IMG/VR virus record: IMGVR_UViG_3300010885_022232
Span: 1-49,049 of that record
Source of the DNA: a virus
Strand: one strand, 5' to 3'
Length of the DNA stretch: 49,049 nucleotides
Each line of letters starts with the position of its first letter. Within the stretch, counting starts at the first letter, position 1. Below are positions 1-7,691 of this stretch, piece after piece. The notes beneath the pieces were generated by a model. It ran no database searches. It saw only the letters and a list, made by a program, of their open reading frames with translations, and was not told the origin of the DNA. The translations under genes and the position numbers were made by a program.

Positions 1-1
1 T

Positions 2-34
2 ACCCTGAAGCTGATGAAGTCTTCAGGGTTTTTT
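2..34 (+). terminator. Rho-independent terminator at the window's left edge
   Basis: A perfect 9-bp stem (ACCCTGAAG at 2-10 pairing with CTTCAGGGT at 21-29) with a 10-base loop is followed by a run of T (29-34). This is a textbook intrinsic terminator for a rightward gene lying left of the window. It sits immediately before the ATG at 37, so the next gene needs its own promoter or read-through. Confidence 0.85.
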
Positions 35-36
35 CT

Positions 37-432
37 ATGCCTGTATCAGAAATTAAGGTTGTACTTATAGCTAGGGAAGAAGCTTCCTCTATAATACAAG
101 AAGGCCTTTTTTGTTTGAGAATGTCCTTAACTTATGGGGCAGATAACACAGACCATAGCCAATATTGGGAACAATTCATTAAAAAGGTTATCTATTTTAT
201 TGCTAGGAGTAATCCTTGCATTTGGCTTTTGCCAACAACAAAATCACAAAGTTATACAGCTAATCTGCCTGCTAAAACTATCTTTAATGTGATGAAATAT
301 GATGATGAAACAATTTATCAAATTCCTGTTAATGTAGATTACAATTATGTGTTTAAAGGAACATATATTAACCTTAAGCACATAAACATCCTTTTAAAAA
401 AAAGAGGAAAAACTGAATTATTAAAATTTTAA
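37..432 (+). CDS. Hypothetical protein, 131 aa
   Basis: I do not recognise this protein. The first ATG (37) touches the T-tract of the preceding terminator, which leaves no room for a normal leader; the ATG at 121 (starting MSLTYGADN) may be the true start. The later part is rich in aromatic and hydrophobic residues without a clear membrane segment and ends in a Lys-rich tail. The stop lies 11 bases before the beta-grasp gene, so the two are probably co-transcribed between the terminators at 2-34 and 1148-1175. The function is unknown; the link to the ubiquitin-like cassette rests only on position. Confidence 0.6.
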   Translation: MPVSEIKVVLIAREEASSIIQEGLFCLRMSLTYGADNTDHSQYWEQFIKKVIYFIARSNPCIWLLPTTKSQSYTANLPAKTIFNVMKYDDETIYQIPVNVDYNYVFKGTYINLKHINILLKKRGKTELLKF

Positions 433-443
433 AAATTAAAACC

Positions 444-1139
444 ATGAGTGAAGTACAAGCTCCAGTTACAACTGAAAGAGAAATTACTATTTATGCTACT
501 AGAGGTGGCCAAATGAAGAAAATCATGACTTCTGCAACTACTTGGGGAGAATTGCAACCCTTAGTAAGAAGAGAAGGATTTGATTTGTCTTCTTTATTAG
601 CAGCAGAAAACATTAACAAGTCTGACTTGGTAAATGATTTAGCTGTATTGCCAACAACTGCTTTCAGACTATTCTTAAGACCAAAGCAAACTAAATCAGG
701 TGCTTTGGATAGAAAAGAATGTTTTGCTGCTATCAAAGCTCATATTGCTGTTTATCCTGCTGACAAACCAAAATTTACTATTGATGGTAAAAACATGACT
801 CAGTTATCTACTCAAGTAGTACAAGATTTAGTTGCTAAATATTGTAAAAAGTCTACAACTCAAGTTGTAGAAACAGTTAAACAAGTTGTAGAATCTGTAA
901 AAGAATCTAAAACTGTAAGTAATGTAGTTTCTGAGTCTAGAGGTTTAACAAATGCTGAAAGAGTTGAAGAAGCTCTCAAATTAGTAGCTTCTTTATCAGG
1001 TTTTTATGCTTATGAAAAAGTAGAAAAACATTTGAATAAACTTTATGATGAAGTTTCTACTGAAGAACTTGCTCCTCAAATGGCAGAAGAATCTGAAGAA
1101 GATGCTATTAGAAGAGAAGCTAGAGAAATGGGTTACTAG
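444..1139 (+). CDS. Ubiquitin-like beta-grasp protein with C-terminal extension, 231 aa
   Basis: Residues about 12-80 have the layout of a ubiquitin-like/PRTRC-C-like beta-grasp fold: strand (ITIYATRGG), second strand, helix (TTWGELQPLVRREG), then short strands ending in a hydrophobic strand and a polar tail (FRLFLRPKQTKSG, residues 74-86). A second small domain (about 87-135) follows, then a heptad-like linker with QVVETVK and QVVESVK back to back, and an acidic, charged C-terminal part ending MGY. There is no terminal Gly-Gly; the only Gly in the tail of the domain is G86. The downstream E2-like, JAB and E1-like genes suggest it is the modifier of a conjugation pathway. The fold and position are observed or inferred; conjugation is not shown. 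It is followed directly by its own terminator. Confidence 0.6.
   Translation: MSEVQAPVTTEREITIYATRGGQMKKIMTSATTWGELQPLVRREGFDLSSLLAAENINKSDLVNDLAVLPTTAFRLFLRPKQTKSGALDRKECFAAIKAHIAVYPADKPKFTIDGKNMTQLSTQVVQDLVAKYCKKSTTQVVETVKQVVESVKESKTVSNVVSESRGLTNAERVEEALKLVASLSGFYAYEKVEKHLNKLYDEVSTEELAPQMAEESEEDAIRREAREMGY
861..893 (+). repeat. 12-bp direct repeat with 21-bp period inside the beta-grasp gene
   Basis: CAAGTTGTAGAA occurs at 861-872 and again at 882-893. The 21-base period equals seven codons and encodes two consecutive heptads (QVVETVK, QVVESVK), consistent with a short coiled-coil linker between the beta-grasp part and the C-terminal region. Confidence 0.7.
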
Positions 1140-1147
1140 TATTAATT

Positions 1148-1178
1148 AAGGGCTTATGTAATGTAAGCCCTTTAATTT
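1148..1178 (+). terminator. Terminator after the ubiquitin-like gene
   Basis: A 9-bp stem, AAGGGCTTA (1148-1156) with TAAGCCCTT (1164-1172), closes a 7-base loop and is followed by a T/A-rich tract (TTAATTTATTT). It begins nine bases after the TAG stop of the beta-grasp gene and ends before the next ATG at 1186. It probably lowers expression of the downstream E2-like/JAB/E1 genes relative to the modifier. Confidence 0.7.
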
Positions 1179-1185
1179 ATTTATT

Positions 1186-2388
1186 ATGTCAAGAAATATA
1201 AGAGATAATGTAGAAGAACCTTTTAAGGATTTTCTAAATAATGCTACTCTAATGGGATTTCACAAGAAAAAATGGTTCTTAAGTTATCTTTTTGATAAGA
1301 GAAAAATAACTATTTCAGGACTTGTAGGACAAGGACAATCTCATAGGAATAAAGTAAAACAAGATTTCTTTAAAATACTAGACTTATTTGAAGAAAAGTA
1401 TAAAGGACAAGCTGACTTAGGTTTTCATAAAGACAAAGATTCACAATGTTATATACCTTACTTTAAAGTTCTTTACCCACAATTCATTATTAGTAATAGT
1501 CAAGGAAGAACTCATGAGATAAAAGATTTGTTTGTTTTTCATAGTTTTAGATATAGTAATGGTTCTGTACATCCTTACAAATTAGAGGGTGGCAGATTTT
1601 CCAAAACTGATTTAGAAGTTAGTTCAGGATATCAACAAAGTCATTTAGGAAGCCATGGTAATTGGAAAACAACTCCTTTCTATTGTAGTAAATTTTGTGT
1701 TGGTTCTGATACTGATGTTAGTCTAATGCTGGCTGAATTTGAAGTAGAGATGGATTTTGATAGGTATGAGTTATTCTTGTTTTGTGTAGATTCTATGATT
1801 ACTTGGGAATCTTTAGAGGGTGTTCCATATATTAGAATGGAGAATGTTAAAAATGCTAATTCTAATAGGGTAACTAGTACTCAAGATAGGTATGAGAATC
1901 AAGTAATTGATCAAATTATAAAGGATAAAATTCCTTTAGATGTAGACTTTTATGTTTCAGATGGTGTTTATAAAATGCATCCTAACTTAAGAGCATCTGA
2001 GTTTATTAAAGGTATAGTGTTAAAACTTTTTACTTTTGAAATAGCTAAGACAATCTTAGTTACTAGAACTCAAAATACTTTTGATACTTATTTACAAATG
2101 AGACCAGAAAGTGCTGTTGTAAAACAAATAAATGAACTTGTTGCAACAGAAGATTACACTATTTTTAGAGGAAGAAAAATCTATGCTAAAATAGTTAAAG
2201 AAGATAAGAGAAATGACACTCCTATCTCAATAGAAGATTATATTGTTTATCCTAAATTTTTAGAAAATGTCCTTAGAAAACTTGAATCCAGAATCTATGA
2301 GAAAGCAGTTGTCAAGAGTGCAATTGCAATCCAAAATACCAGTAATAATGCCAATAGAGGTGTTACATCAGATACAGTATCTGTGTAA
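1186..2388 (+). CDS. Putative E2-like (PRTRC-B-like) protein, 400 aa
   Basis: The gene lies between the beta-grasp gene and the JAB and E1-like genes. The middle contains a Gly/His-rich stretch (LEGGRFSKTD, then GYQQSHLGSHGNW at residues 148-160) followed by PFYCSKFCVGSDTDV (164-178) and, 27 residues on, W207-ESLEGVPY. Histidines, a short gap, then Cys-x-Gly-Ser before a helix is the arrangement of E2/UBC folds and of PRTRC system protein B, where Cys accepts the modifier; C171 is the best candidate, C167 the alternative. This is motif-level inference without an alignment. The C-terminal 150 residues are unassigned and basic. The 3' end overlaps the JAB gene in another frame. Otherwise it is an unknown conserved protein. 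Confidence 0.5.
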   Translation: MSRNIRDNVEEPFKDFLNNATLMGFHKKKWFLSYLFDKRKITISGLVGQGQSHRNKVKQDFFKILDLFEEKYKGQADLGFHKDKDSQCYIPYFKVLYPQFIISNSQGRTHEIKDLFVFHSFRYSNGSVHPYKLEGGRFSKTDLEVSSGYQQSHLGSHGNWKTTPFYCSKFCVGSDTDVSLMLAEFEVEMDFDRYELFLFCVDSMITWESLEGVPYIRMENVKNANSNRVTSTQDRYENQVIDQIIKDKIPLDVDFYVSDGVYKMHPNLRASEFIKGIVLKLFTFEIAKTILVTRTQNTFDTYLQMRPESAVVKQINELVATEDYTIFRGRKIYAKIVKEDKRNDTPISIEDYIVYPKFLENVLRKLESRIYEKAVVKSAIAIQNTSNNANRGVTSDTVSV

Positions 2389-3499
2389 AAAAATTGCTGA
2401 AGTAGAGTGGTCAGGTGCTCTATTCTATACTACAGAAGGTAGTATAGAAAAACCTGAAACATTTAAAGTTATCTTAAAAACAATTCTCCCTTTAGATAAA
2501 GGCTCAAAAGCCTATACTGAATACAATCTTGATGAAAGATTTATGGATTTTATTGAGGAAGACTTTGAAGAAAGATGTACTTGGAAGTTAGGTCATATCC
2601 ATAGTCATAACAGTATGGCAGTATTCTTTTCCGGAACTGATATGGCAGAGCTTAATGACAATGCTCCAGCACATAATTTCTACTTATCCTTAATTGTAAA
2701 CAATGCTATGGACTTTATGGCCAAAGTTGCTTTTATAGGAGAAGCTAAGAAAGATATTAAACAGGTTCCATATACAGCTAAAAATGTACAAGGCCATGAC
2801 TATATTATTGAGAAACAAGACTTTGAAGTTAATACTCAAAAGTTGTTTATTTATGATTGTGATATTTATAGTGACTTACAAGAACTGTCTGTTACTGACC
2901 AATTTATAGCTCAGGTAGCTAAAATCATGGAGCCTAAACCTGTGAAAACATTTCCTGGAATACTTCCTAATAATGTTACTACAAATCAAACTAAAGGTTG
3001 GAGTAGAGGTAATAGAGATCAAAAAGAAATTGATGCTTGGAATAGAAGTTTTAAGAAAGAAGAACCTAAAAAGCCTTTTAATAATTGGCAAGATTGGGGA
3101 GTTCCTTTAAACTTGGAAGATGAAATAGAAGATTTAGAAGACATAGAGTTACACAATATGTCTATTTATGCTTTTGCTAAAGATTTGTTTAGTTTCACTA
3201 TTTCTCCTTTAGATGAAGAAGAAACTATTGAAGATGTTCTTGATGTCTTAGCTGAATATGAGTCAACACCTCAAGAAGTGGCAAAGTCTGTAATCAATGA
3301 TTATGCTAAGGTTTTTGCTAAGCACTTTCCAAAAGCTTCTGCTACTGATTTTGTACAATTTACTTATGAAACTCTAGATTTACTAGATGATATAGTGATG
3401 ATATATCCTGAAATCAGATTGACCCTTAGAACTATTACATCAATGATTGAAAAATTTATTTCCCATGAGACAGATAAGAGACACAACCCAACAATCTAG
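2297..3499 (+). CDS. JAB/JAMM metallo-isopeptidase with long C-terminal extension
   Basis: The JAMM zinc signature is complete: an upstream Glu in EVEWSG, then HIHSHNSMAVFFSGTD, which fits H-x-H-x7-S-x2-D. Such proteases cleave ubiquitin-like modifiers from targets or trim precursors, the expected partner of the beta-grasp and E1-like genes. The domain fills roughly the first 190 residues. The rest is a charged linker (GWSRGNRDQKE) and an acidic helical part (DEIEDLEDIE; LDEEETIEDV) that I cannot assign and that may bind a partner. ATGs exist at 2267, 2297 and 2348. I prefer 2297: it keeps the first beta strand (KIPVIMP) while reducing the overlap with the preceding gene. The end overlaps the ThiF gene by about 50 bases, suggesting translational coupling. 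Confidence 0.85.
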   Translation: MRKQLSRVQLQSKIPVIMPIEVLHQIQYLCKKIAEVEWSGALFYTTEGSIEKPETFKVILKTILPLDKGSKAYTEYNLDERFMDFIEEDFEERCTWKLGHIHSHNSMAVFFSGTDMAELNDNAPAHNFYLSLIVNNAMDFMAKVAFIGEAKKDIKQVPYTAKNVQGHDYIIEKQDFEVNTQKLFIYDCDIYSDLQELSVTDQFIAQVAKIMEPKPVKTFPGILPNNVTTNQTKGWSRGNRDQKEIDAWNRSFKKEEPKKPFNNWQDWGVPLNLEDEIEDLEDIELHNMSIYAFAKDLFSFTISPLDEEETIEDVLDVLAEYESTPQEVAKSVINDYAKVFAKHFPKASATDFVQFTYETLDLLDDIVMIYPEIRLTLRTITSMIEKFISHETDKRHNPTI

Positions 3500-4166
3500 G
3501 TTTAAAGATGCCCCTTGGTTTCCTAAAAACAATGAAATTTGTTTAGTGGGAGGTGCTGGTGGTATAGGTTCTTGGTTATGTTTTTTCTTAACTAAGATAG
3601 GTTTTAAAGTCAATGTTTATGACTTTGACACTGTTGAAGACCATAATCTAGGTGGTCAATTATTTCAACAAAGTGATATTGGTAAAACTAAAGTAACAGC
3701 TCTTCATAATATAGTACAAAATTTCTGTGGGAACAGAATAGCTACTTTTAATGAAAGAATTACTAGTGACACTCCTAATCATTATTACAGTTTTTCTGCT
3801 TTTGACAATATGGAAGCTAGAAGAACTTTGTTTATGAATTGGAAACAATCTTGGGGTTATGTAGATGATATTAGAGTGCCTATATTCATAGATGGTAGGC
3901 TAGAGATAGAACAATTACAGATATTCTGTGTTACTCCTGTTAATGCTGATAGATATGAAAGAGAGCATTTATTTCATGACAGTGCTGTAGAAGAAGCTCC
4001 ATGTACAATGAAGCAAACTTCTCACACTGCTGCTATGATAGGTTCTCTTATGTCAGCATTCTTTACCAATCACATTACCAATGTTTATTTAGGTGAGACT
4101 CTCAGAGAAGTCCCATTCTATTATGAGTTTGTAGTTCCTATGAACTTCACACAATCAGAGTTATGA
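3447..4166 (+). CDS. ThiF/E1-like adenylyltransferase (PRTRC-ThiF type), 239 aa
   Basis: The protein has the hallmarks of an E1/ThiF/MoeB adenylation domain: the Rossmann loop GGAGGIGS (35-42), the acidic pair in VYDFDTVE (58-64), NLGGQ (67-71) where ThiF has NLxRQ, GKTK (79-82), and the DNMEAR motif (120-125) equivalent to the D-N-x3-R that positions Mg-ATP. APCTMKQ (184-190) supplies C186 in the place of the E1 catalytic cysteine. No paired CxxC zinc knuckles are seen, as in the short phage/plasmid PRTRC form. The expected reaction is adenylation of the modifier C-terminus followed by thioester transfer to C186. M7 (3465) is an alternative start. The stop overlaps the next ATG (ATGA). Confidence 0.88.
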   Translation: MKNLFPMRQIRDTTQQSRFKDAPWFPKNNEICLVGGAGGIGSWLCFFLTKIGFKVNVYDFDTVEDHNLGGQLFQQSDIGKTKVTALHNIVQNFCGNRIATFNERITSDTPNHYYSFSAFDNMEARRTLFMNWKQSWGYVDDIRVPIFIDGRLEIEQLQIFCVTPVNADRYEREHLFHDSAVEEAPCTMKQTSHTAAMIGSLMSAFFTNHITNVYLGETLREVPFYYEFVVPMNFTQSEL

Positions 4167-5314
4167 GAATAACTTTACATACCATAGGTACTTTTTATGG
4201 TAGTCAATTTACTATAACTCCTATTATTGCTAATGATTATATTCCTTTGATAGCTTTTCAAACTAAGTTTATAAGAGAAAGTCTTTTCTATTATGGAAAA
4301 CCTTCTTTTGAAAAAACTGTTTCAAAACCAAATACTCTTAAAAATATTAAAGATGGTTTTGAGTTAAGTCATAGTACAAGGAAGATTAGAATCAATGACA
4401 GGAATTTTTATATTGCTAAGGGAGTTTTCTTTTCAGAAGCAGGTGTACCTTTAATGGTATGTGCTATGAAGAAAGAAGCTTTTTTAGATCAGTCCACCTG
4501 TAAGTACTCTGACTATTATTTAGGTGGAGAGTTCTCCTACAACAATTACGTTTTATTTTATTCCACTTCTTTTTTCACTGACCCTGGTCTAATGCCTTTA
4601 AATAGGAGACTTCAAAAAGAAATATTACAATCTTGCTATGAAAAAGGTATAGAGGTAAGAGTGATTTCCTCCCTAGAAATAGAGAAGAATACCTTTGCAA
4701 GATTATTTGAAGTCAAAAAGACAAAGTCTTTGACACAATTAGAAGCCTACATGGAGCAAGTACTGCCCAATTTCTTACACAATGAAGGAGAGGACACCTT
4801 TGTAGAGAAAGAATTTGAGCCTATAGTACTAGCACATGAAGAAGAACTTTCCGTAGAAGATGAAGCTCTTTTATTTGATAACAACTCTACTATTACTACT
4901 ATTACTACTACATTGCCTTGGGAAATCCCAGCACAGACAATAGCAGATGCTAGAGAGCTAGCTGAACTAGAAGCAGAAGCTGCTACATTTAACCATCCTT
5001 TAGAACCTGAAATAGATTGGGAAACAATTGAAGCAGCACTAGATACAGAAGAATCTGCCCATACAGGTTCTGAAAGAACAGTTAGATTTGTTACTAATCA
5101 AGCAGGAATAGAAATGTTTGAAAATGCTCTTAGAGCTGAAGTATCAAACTTTCTTCCACATCCTGCAGACTCTTTAGTAGAAAGAATGAGACCATTGCAA
5201 GATGCTTATAATGTGCAAATGTTACAAGCACAACAAAGAGGTCAATTACAAGCTGAAAGAGAAGTAGTCAGAGGATGGCAGTCAAACATAGAGCTTATAG
5301 ATGATACGGAATAG
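4163..5314 (+). CDS. Unknown protein coupled to the ThiF gene, 383 aa
   Basis: The start overlaps the ThiF stop by four bases, so the two are almost certainly translated together. I recognise no family. The first 215 residues look like a folded alpha/beta domain with aromatic clusters (SLFYYGKPSF; YYLGGEFSYNNYVLFYSTSFF). From about residue 215 the protein becomes acidic and low-complexity (HEEELSVEDEALLF; STITTITTTLPW), then helical and Glu/Ala/Gln-rich (ARELAELEAEAA; MLQAQQRGQLQAERE) to the end. No membrane segment or zinc motif is seen. Position makes it a candidate substrate, adaptor or ligase-like factor of the ubiquitin-like pathway, which is inference only. Confidence 0.75.
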   Translation: MRITLHTIGTFYGSQFTITPIIANDYIPLIAFQTKFIRESLFYYGKPSFEKTVSKPNTLKNIKDGFELSHSTRKIRINDRNFYIAKGVFFSEAGVPLMVCAMKKEAFLDQSTCKYSDYYLGGEFSYNNYVLFYSTSFFTDPGLMPLNRRLQKEILQSCYEKGIEVRVISSLEIEKNTFARLFEVKKTKSLTQLEAYMEQVLPNFLHNEGEDTFVEKEFEPIVLAHEEELSVEDEALLFDNNSTITTITTTLPWEIPAQTIADARELAELEAEAATFNHPLEPEIDWETIEAALDTEESAHTGSERTVRFVTNQAGIEMFENALRAEVSNFLPHPADSLVERMRPLQDAYNVQMLQAQQRGQLQAEREVVRGWQSNIELIDDTE

Positions 5315-5361
5315 TTCCAAAGGTATTTAAGTTTTTTATTATTAATCCTTAAAAATCTTAT

Positions 5362-5877
5362 ATGGGAATTGGAGCAACTAACAAAAGAAAGGGTAGCACA
5401 GCAGAAAGATATTATGCTAAGTTCTTTAGAGAACTAGGATTTGACTTCTGTGAGACCTCTAGATTTGTGAGTAAAAAGCATGACAATGCTAAGATAGACT
5501 TGATGTATATTCCTTTTAATCTACAGATAAAGGCTGGTATCCAAAAGAATATGAATCCTGGGAAGGAATTATTTATGATGGCTACCTCTATTGCAGGCAT
5601 GTTTCCCCTTGAAGATGAAGTTCATAAAAAACCTTGTTTGTTAATTCATTACAAGCAAGGTAAACCTGGGTCTAGAAGAACACCAGAGATGGAAATAGTT
5701 TATATGTCCTTAACACAGTTTGAAAGATTTAATGAGCATACTGACACTGAGTTAGATTATACTTATAGTAAAGAATTTAAGTTTGACTTGAATTCTCCTT
5801 TCAAACATATTGTAGGCATGACACTTGACCATTTTAAAAGTGAAGTAATCTTAAAACAATATGTAACATGCCAGTAA
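5362..5877 (+). CDS. PD-(D/E)XK nuclease, Holliday-resolvase-like, 171 aa
   Basis: The N-terminal half carries a PD-(D/E)XK core resembling archaeal Holliday junction resolvases: KRKGSTAERYYAK with E15 in the first helix, then ID (D46) and after eight residues QIKAG with K57 as catalytic lysine (Gln replaces the usual Glu). Small nucleases of this kind are common in the replication and recombination block of crAss-like phages. The C-terminal half (about 90-171) is unassigned. A 47-base gap precedes it, the largest in this part of the rightward arm. Its end overlaps the next nuclease gene by 10 bases. A role in cutting branched DNA during replication or packaging is likely but unproven. Confidence 0.72.
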   Translation: MGIGATNKRKGSTAERYYAKFFRELGFDFCETSRFVSKKHDNAKIDLMYIPFNLQIKAGIQKNMNPGKELFMMATSIAGMFPLEDEVHKKPCLLIHYKQGKPGSRRTPEMEIVYMSLTQFERFNEHTDTELDYTYSKEFKFDLNSPFKHIVGMTLDHFKSEVILKQYVTCQ

Positions 5878-7037
5878 TTGTAGCTACAAAAGAAGAAGTA
5901 CAAGAGTACTACGGATCTGATGCCTTAGGTCAGTCCAAATTAAAATTATTATTAGGGGACTTAAGTTCCTTTCACAAAGAGTTTGACTCTTCAGCAGAAC
6001 ATTTTATGATAGGTTCTGCAGTAGATTGTATATTGACTAACTCATTAGAAGCCTTTAATGAGGAATACTATATCTCAAGTGTAGAAAAACTACCTTCAGA
6101 ATCAGTAATAGAAATATTGAATTTAGTTCATCAAGATTTATTGCAAGACTATGCTGAGCATTTAGAAGTAATTACAGGTCAAGAAGAACCTTTACCTGTT
6201 ACACCATTTCATGAGTTTGTAGGAGAACTTAGTGAGTGGAGTACTTATATTCTAAGTGCTTGTGAACAAACAGGGTGGCAACCAAGATGGGGTGCTGATG
6301 CTAAACTTAAGAATATTATAGAGCCTGGTTCTACTTATTTCTTAGATATGTGTCTAGGTTTTGGTAAGACTATTATTAGTCAAACTCAAAATACTACCAT
6401 CAAAAACATTGTTTACTCTTTACAAACTAATCCAAGAACAACTAGTTTCTTTGACAGAAATCTTTATGAGCAGTTACCTGACCTTACAGTGTATTATCAG
6501 TTTCCTATTTACTTTGAGTATAAAGGAGTAAACTGTAAAGCATTACTAGATATGGTATTTGTTTATAGAGATATTGAAGGAAAAATCTTGTCTATTACTG
6601 GAGTAGATTTGAAAACTATGAATGGAAATACTTTTTATTTCCCTAGTAGTGTAAAAGCAAGAAGATATGACATCCAAGCTGCTTGGTACACTCTTGCTTT
6701 ACAACAACATTTTGCAGTTCCTGATGGTTCTGATGTGATTAAACCTTTCCAATTTGTAGTAGAATCTACTTCATTTCAAGGAAAACCTTTAAATTTTATT
6801 GTTGATAAGTCTCTCTTAGGAATAGGAAGATTTGGTAGAAAAGCTTTATCTTTAGTGGACACAGATATGTTCAATGGAGATACTATGGCTAGTGCTATTA
6901 TTCAACATGAAATTAAAGGTTTTGAACAACTTTTAGATTTGTATATTTACCATTCAGAAAATGGTTTTACAGAAGAAAGAGAAATTCAAGAAGCTGGTTT
7001 AAGTCCATTAGTAATCAACTGGGATGGTGTTATCTAA
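5868..7037 (+). CDS. RecE/RecB-like PD-(D/E)XK exonuclease, 389 aa
   Basis: The order of motifs fits the RecB/RecE nuclease family: H45 in AEHFMIGSAVD (the small-residue helix found in RecE and phage exonucleases), D228 in CKALLDMVFVYRD, the D247-L-K249 pair in ITGVDLKTMNG, and YDIQAAWYTLAL (267-278), whose Gln/Tyr helix is typical after motif III. Length and layout resemble RecE C-terminal-type or YqaJ-like phage exonucleases that resect DNA for recombination. It overlaps both neighbours (10 bases upstream, 14 bases downstream), and with the upstream resolvase-like gene makes a two-nuclease unit. I saw no annealing protein beside it. Confidence 0.78.
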   Translation: MPVIVATKEEVQEYYGSDALGQSKLKLLLGDLSSFHKEFDSSAEHFMIGSAVDCILTNSLEAFNEEYYISSVEKLPSESVIEILNLVHQDLLQDYAEHLEVITGQEEPLPVTPFHEFVGELSEWSTYILSACEQTGWQPRWGADAKLKNIIEPGSTYFLDMCLGFGKTIISQTQNTTIKNIVYSLQTNPRTTSFFDRNLYEQLPDLTVYYQFPIYFEYKGVNCKALLDMVFVYRDIEGKILSITGVDLKTMNGNTFYFPSSVKARRYDIQAAWYTLALQQHFAVPDGSDVIKPFQFVVESTSFQGKPLNFIVDKSLLGIGRFGRKALSLVDTDMFNGDTMASAIIQHEIKGFEQLLDLYIYHSENGFTEEREIQEAGLSPLVINWDGVI

Positions 7038-7659
7038 AATTGTAAATACAGAAATGGAAATTGTGATTGGGAGACTGTATATTAACAGAACTGTTAAGTA
7101 TCTAGTTCCTGGTCTTAGTTTCTATGGGCCTACTTTGAAGACTAAATTAAATCTAGTCTTCAAGTTGGCTTTTGGCATACATGATACTCTATTAGAAGGC
7201 TCTTATTTAGAAGGACAAAAGAATATTTATATTCTTGTGGACAAACTTGTAAGACCTGAATTATTCCAAAACTTTATGAATTGGATAAAAAATCAAGAGT
7301 ATTATGTTACTGACTATGTTTATGATTCAATTTTAGAAAATCATAGTAGAAAACACATGATTGTGTTAGCCTATCCCCCTTCAATGGGGGACTGCTATGA
7401 CAAATTCTTGTTAGGTAAATATAGTAAGATGTACACTAGACAAGAGATTACAAGTTATTTTGCTGAAGAAGCTAAACTAGAAACAAGGCAAGTACTGATG
7501 AAAACAGTACATGCTAAACATAGATTTGTTTCTCTAGTAAAAACAACTTTTGGTACTCAATTAGAAGAACAAGATTTCTTAACAGGATCTTGGGAGTATG
7601 ACCTTCCTCCTAATACAGAGGAAGAATTTTTTAACACTTGGAAACCTTTGGGGAGCTAG
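7024..7659 (+). CDS. Hypothetical protein, 211 aa
   Basis: I do not recognise this protein. It overlaps the exonuclease gene by 14 bases; an ATG at 7054 (MEIVIGRLY) is a plausible alternative start that avoids the overlap. It is a mixed alpha/beta sequence with several aromatic residues and no membrane segment or metal motif. It contains a strong GC hairpin inside the coding sequence (CCCCC 7375-7379 with GGGGG 7386-7390), which encodes a PPSMGD loop. The TAG stop is in the loop of a terminator-like hairpin, so it probably ends the transcript that carries the nucleases. Confidence 0.7.
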   Translation: MVLSKIVNTEMEIVIGRLYINRTVKYLVPGLSFYGPTLKTKLNLVFKLAFGIHDTLLEGSYLEGQKNIYILVDKLVRPELFQNFMNWIKNQEYYVTDYVYDSILENHSRKHMIVLAYPPSMGDCYDKFLLGKYSKMYTRQEITSYFAEEAKLETRQVLMKTVHAKHRFVSLVKTTFGTQLEEQDFLTGSWEYDLPPNTEEEFFNTWKPLGS

Positions 7660-7676
7660 TCTCCCCTTAAGTTTTC
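7650..7676 (+). terminator. Probable terminator after the 211-aa gene
   Basis: GGGGAG (7650-7655) pairs with CTCCCC (7661-7666) around a 5-base loop that contains the stop codon, followed by TTAAGTTTTCATT. The stem is short but GC-rich; the T tract is interrupted, so termination may be partial. Confidence 0.5.
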
Positions 7677-7691
7677 ATTAATATAAACAAG

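Noticed and set aside
7375-7390. GC hairpin CCCCC...GGGGG as a terminator
   Set aside because: It lies inside a coding frame and has no T-run after it.
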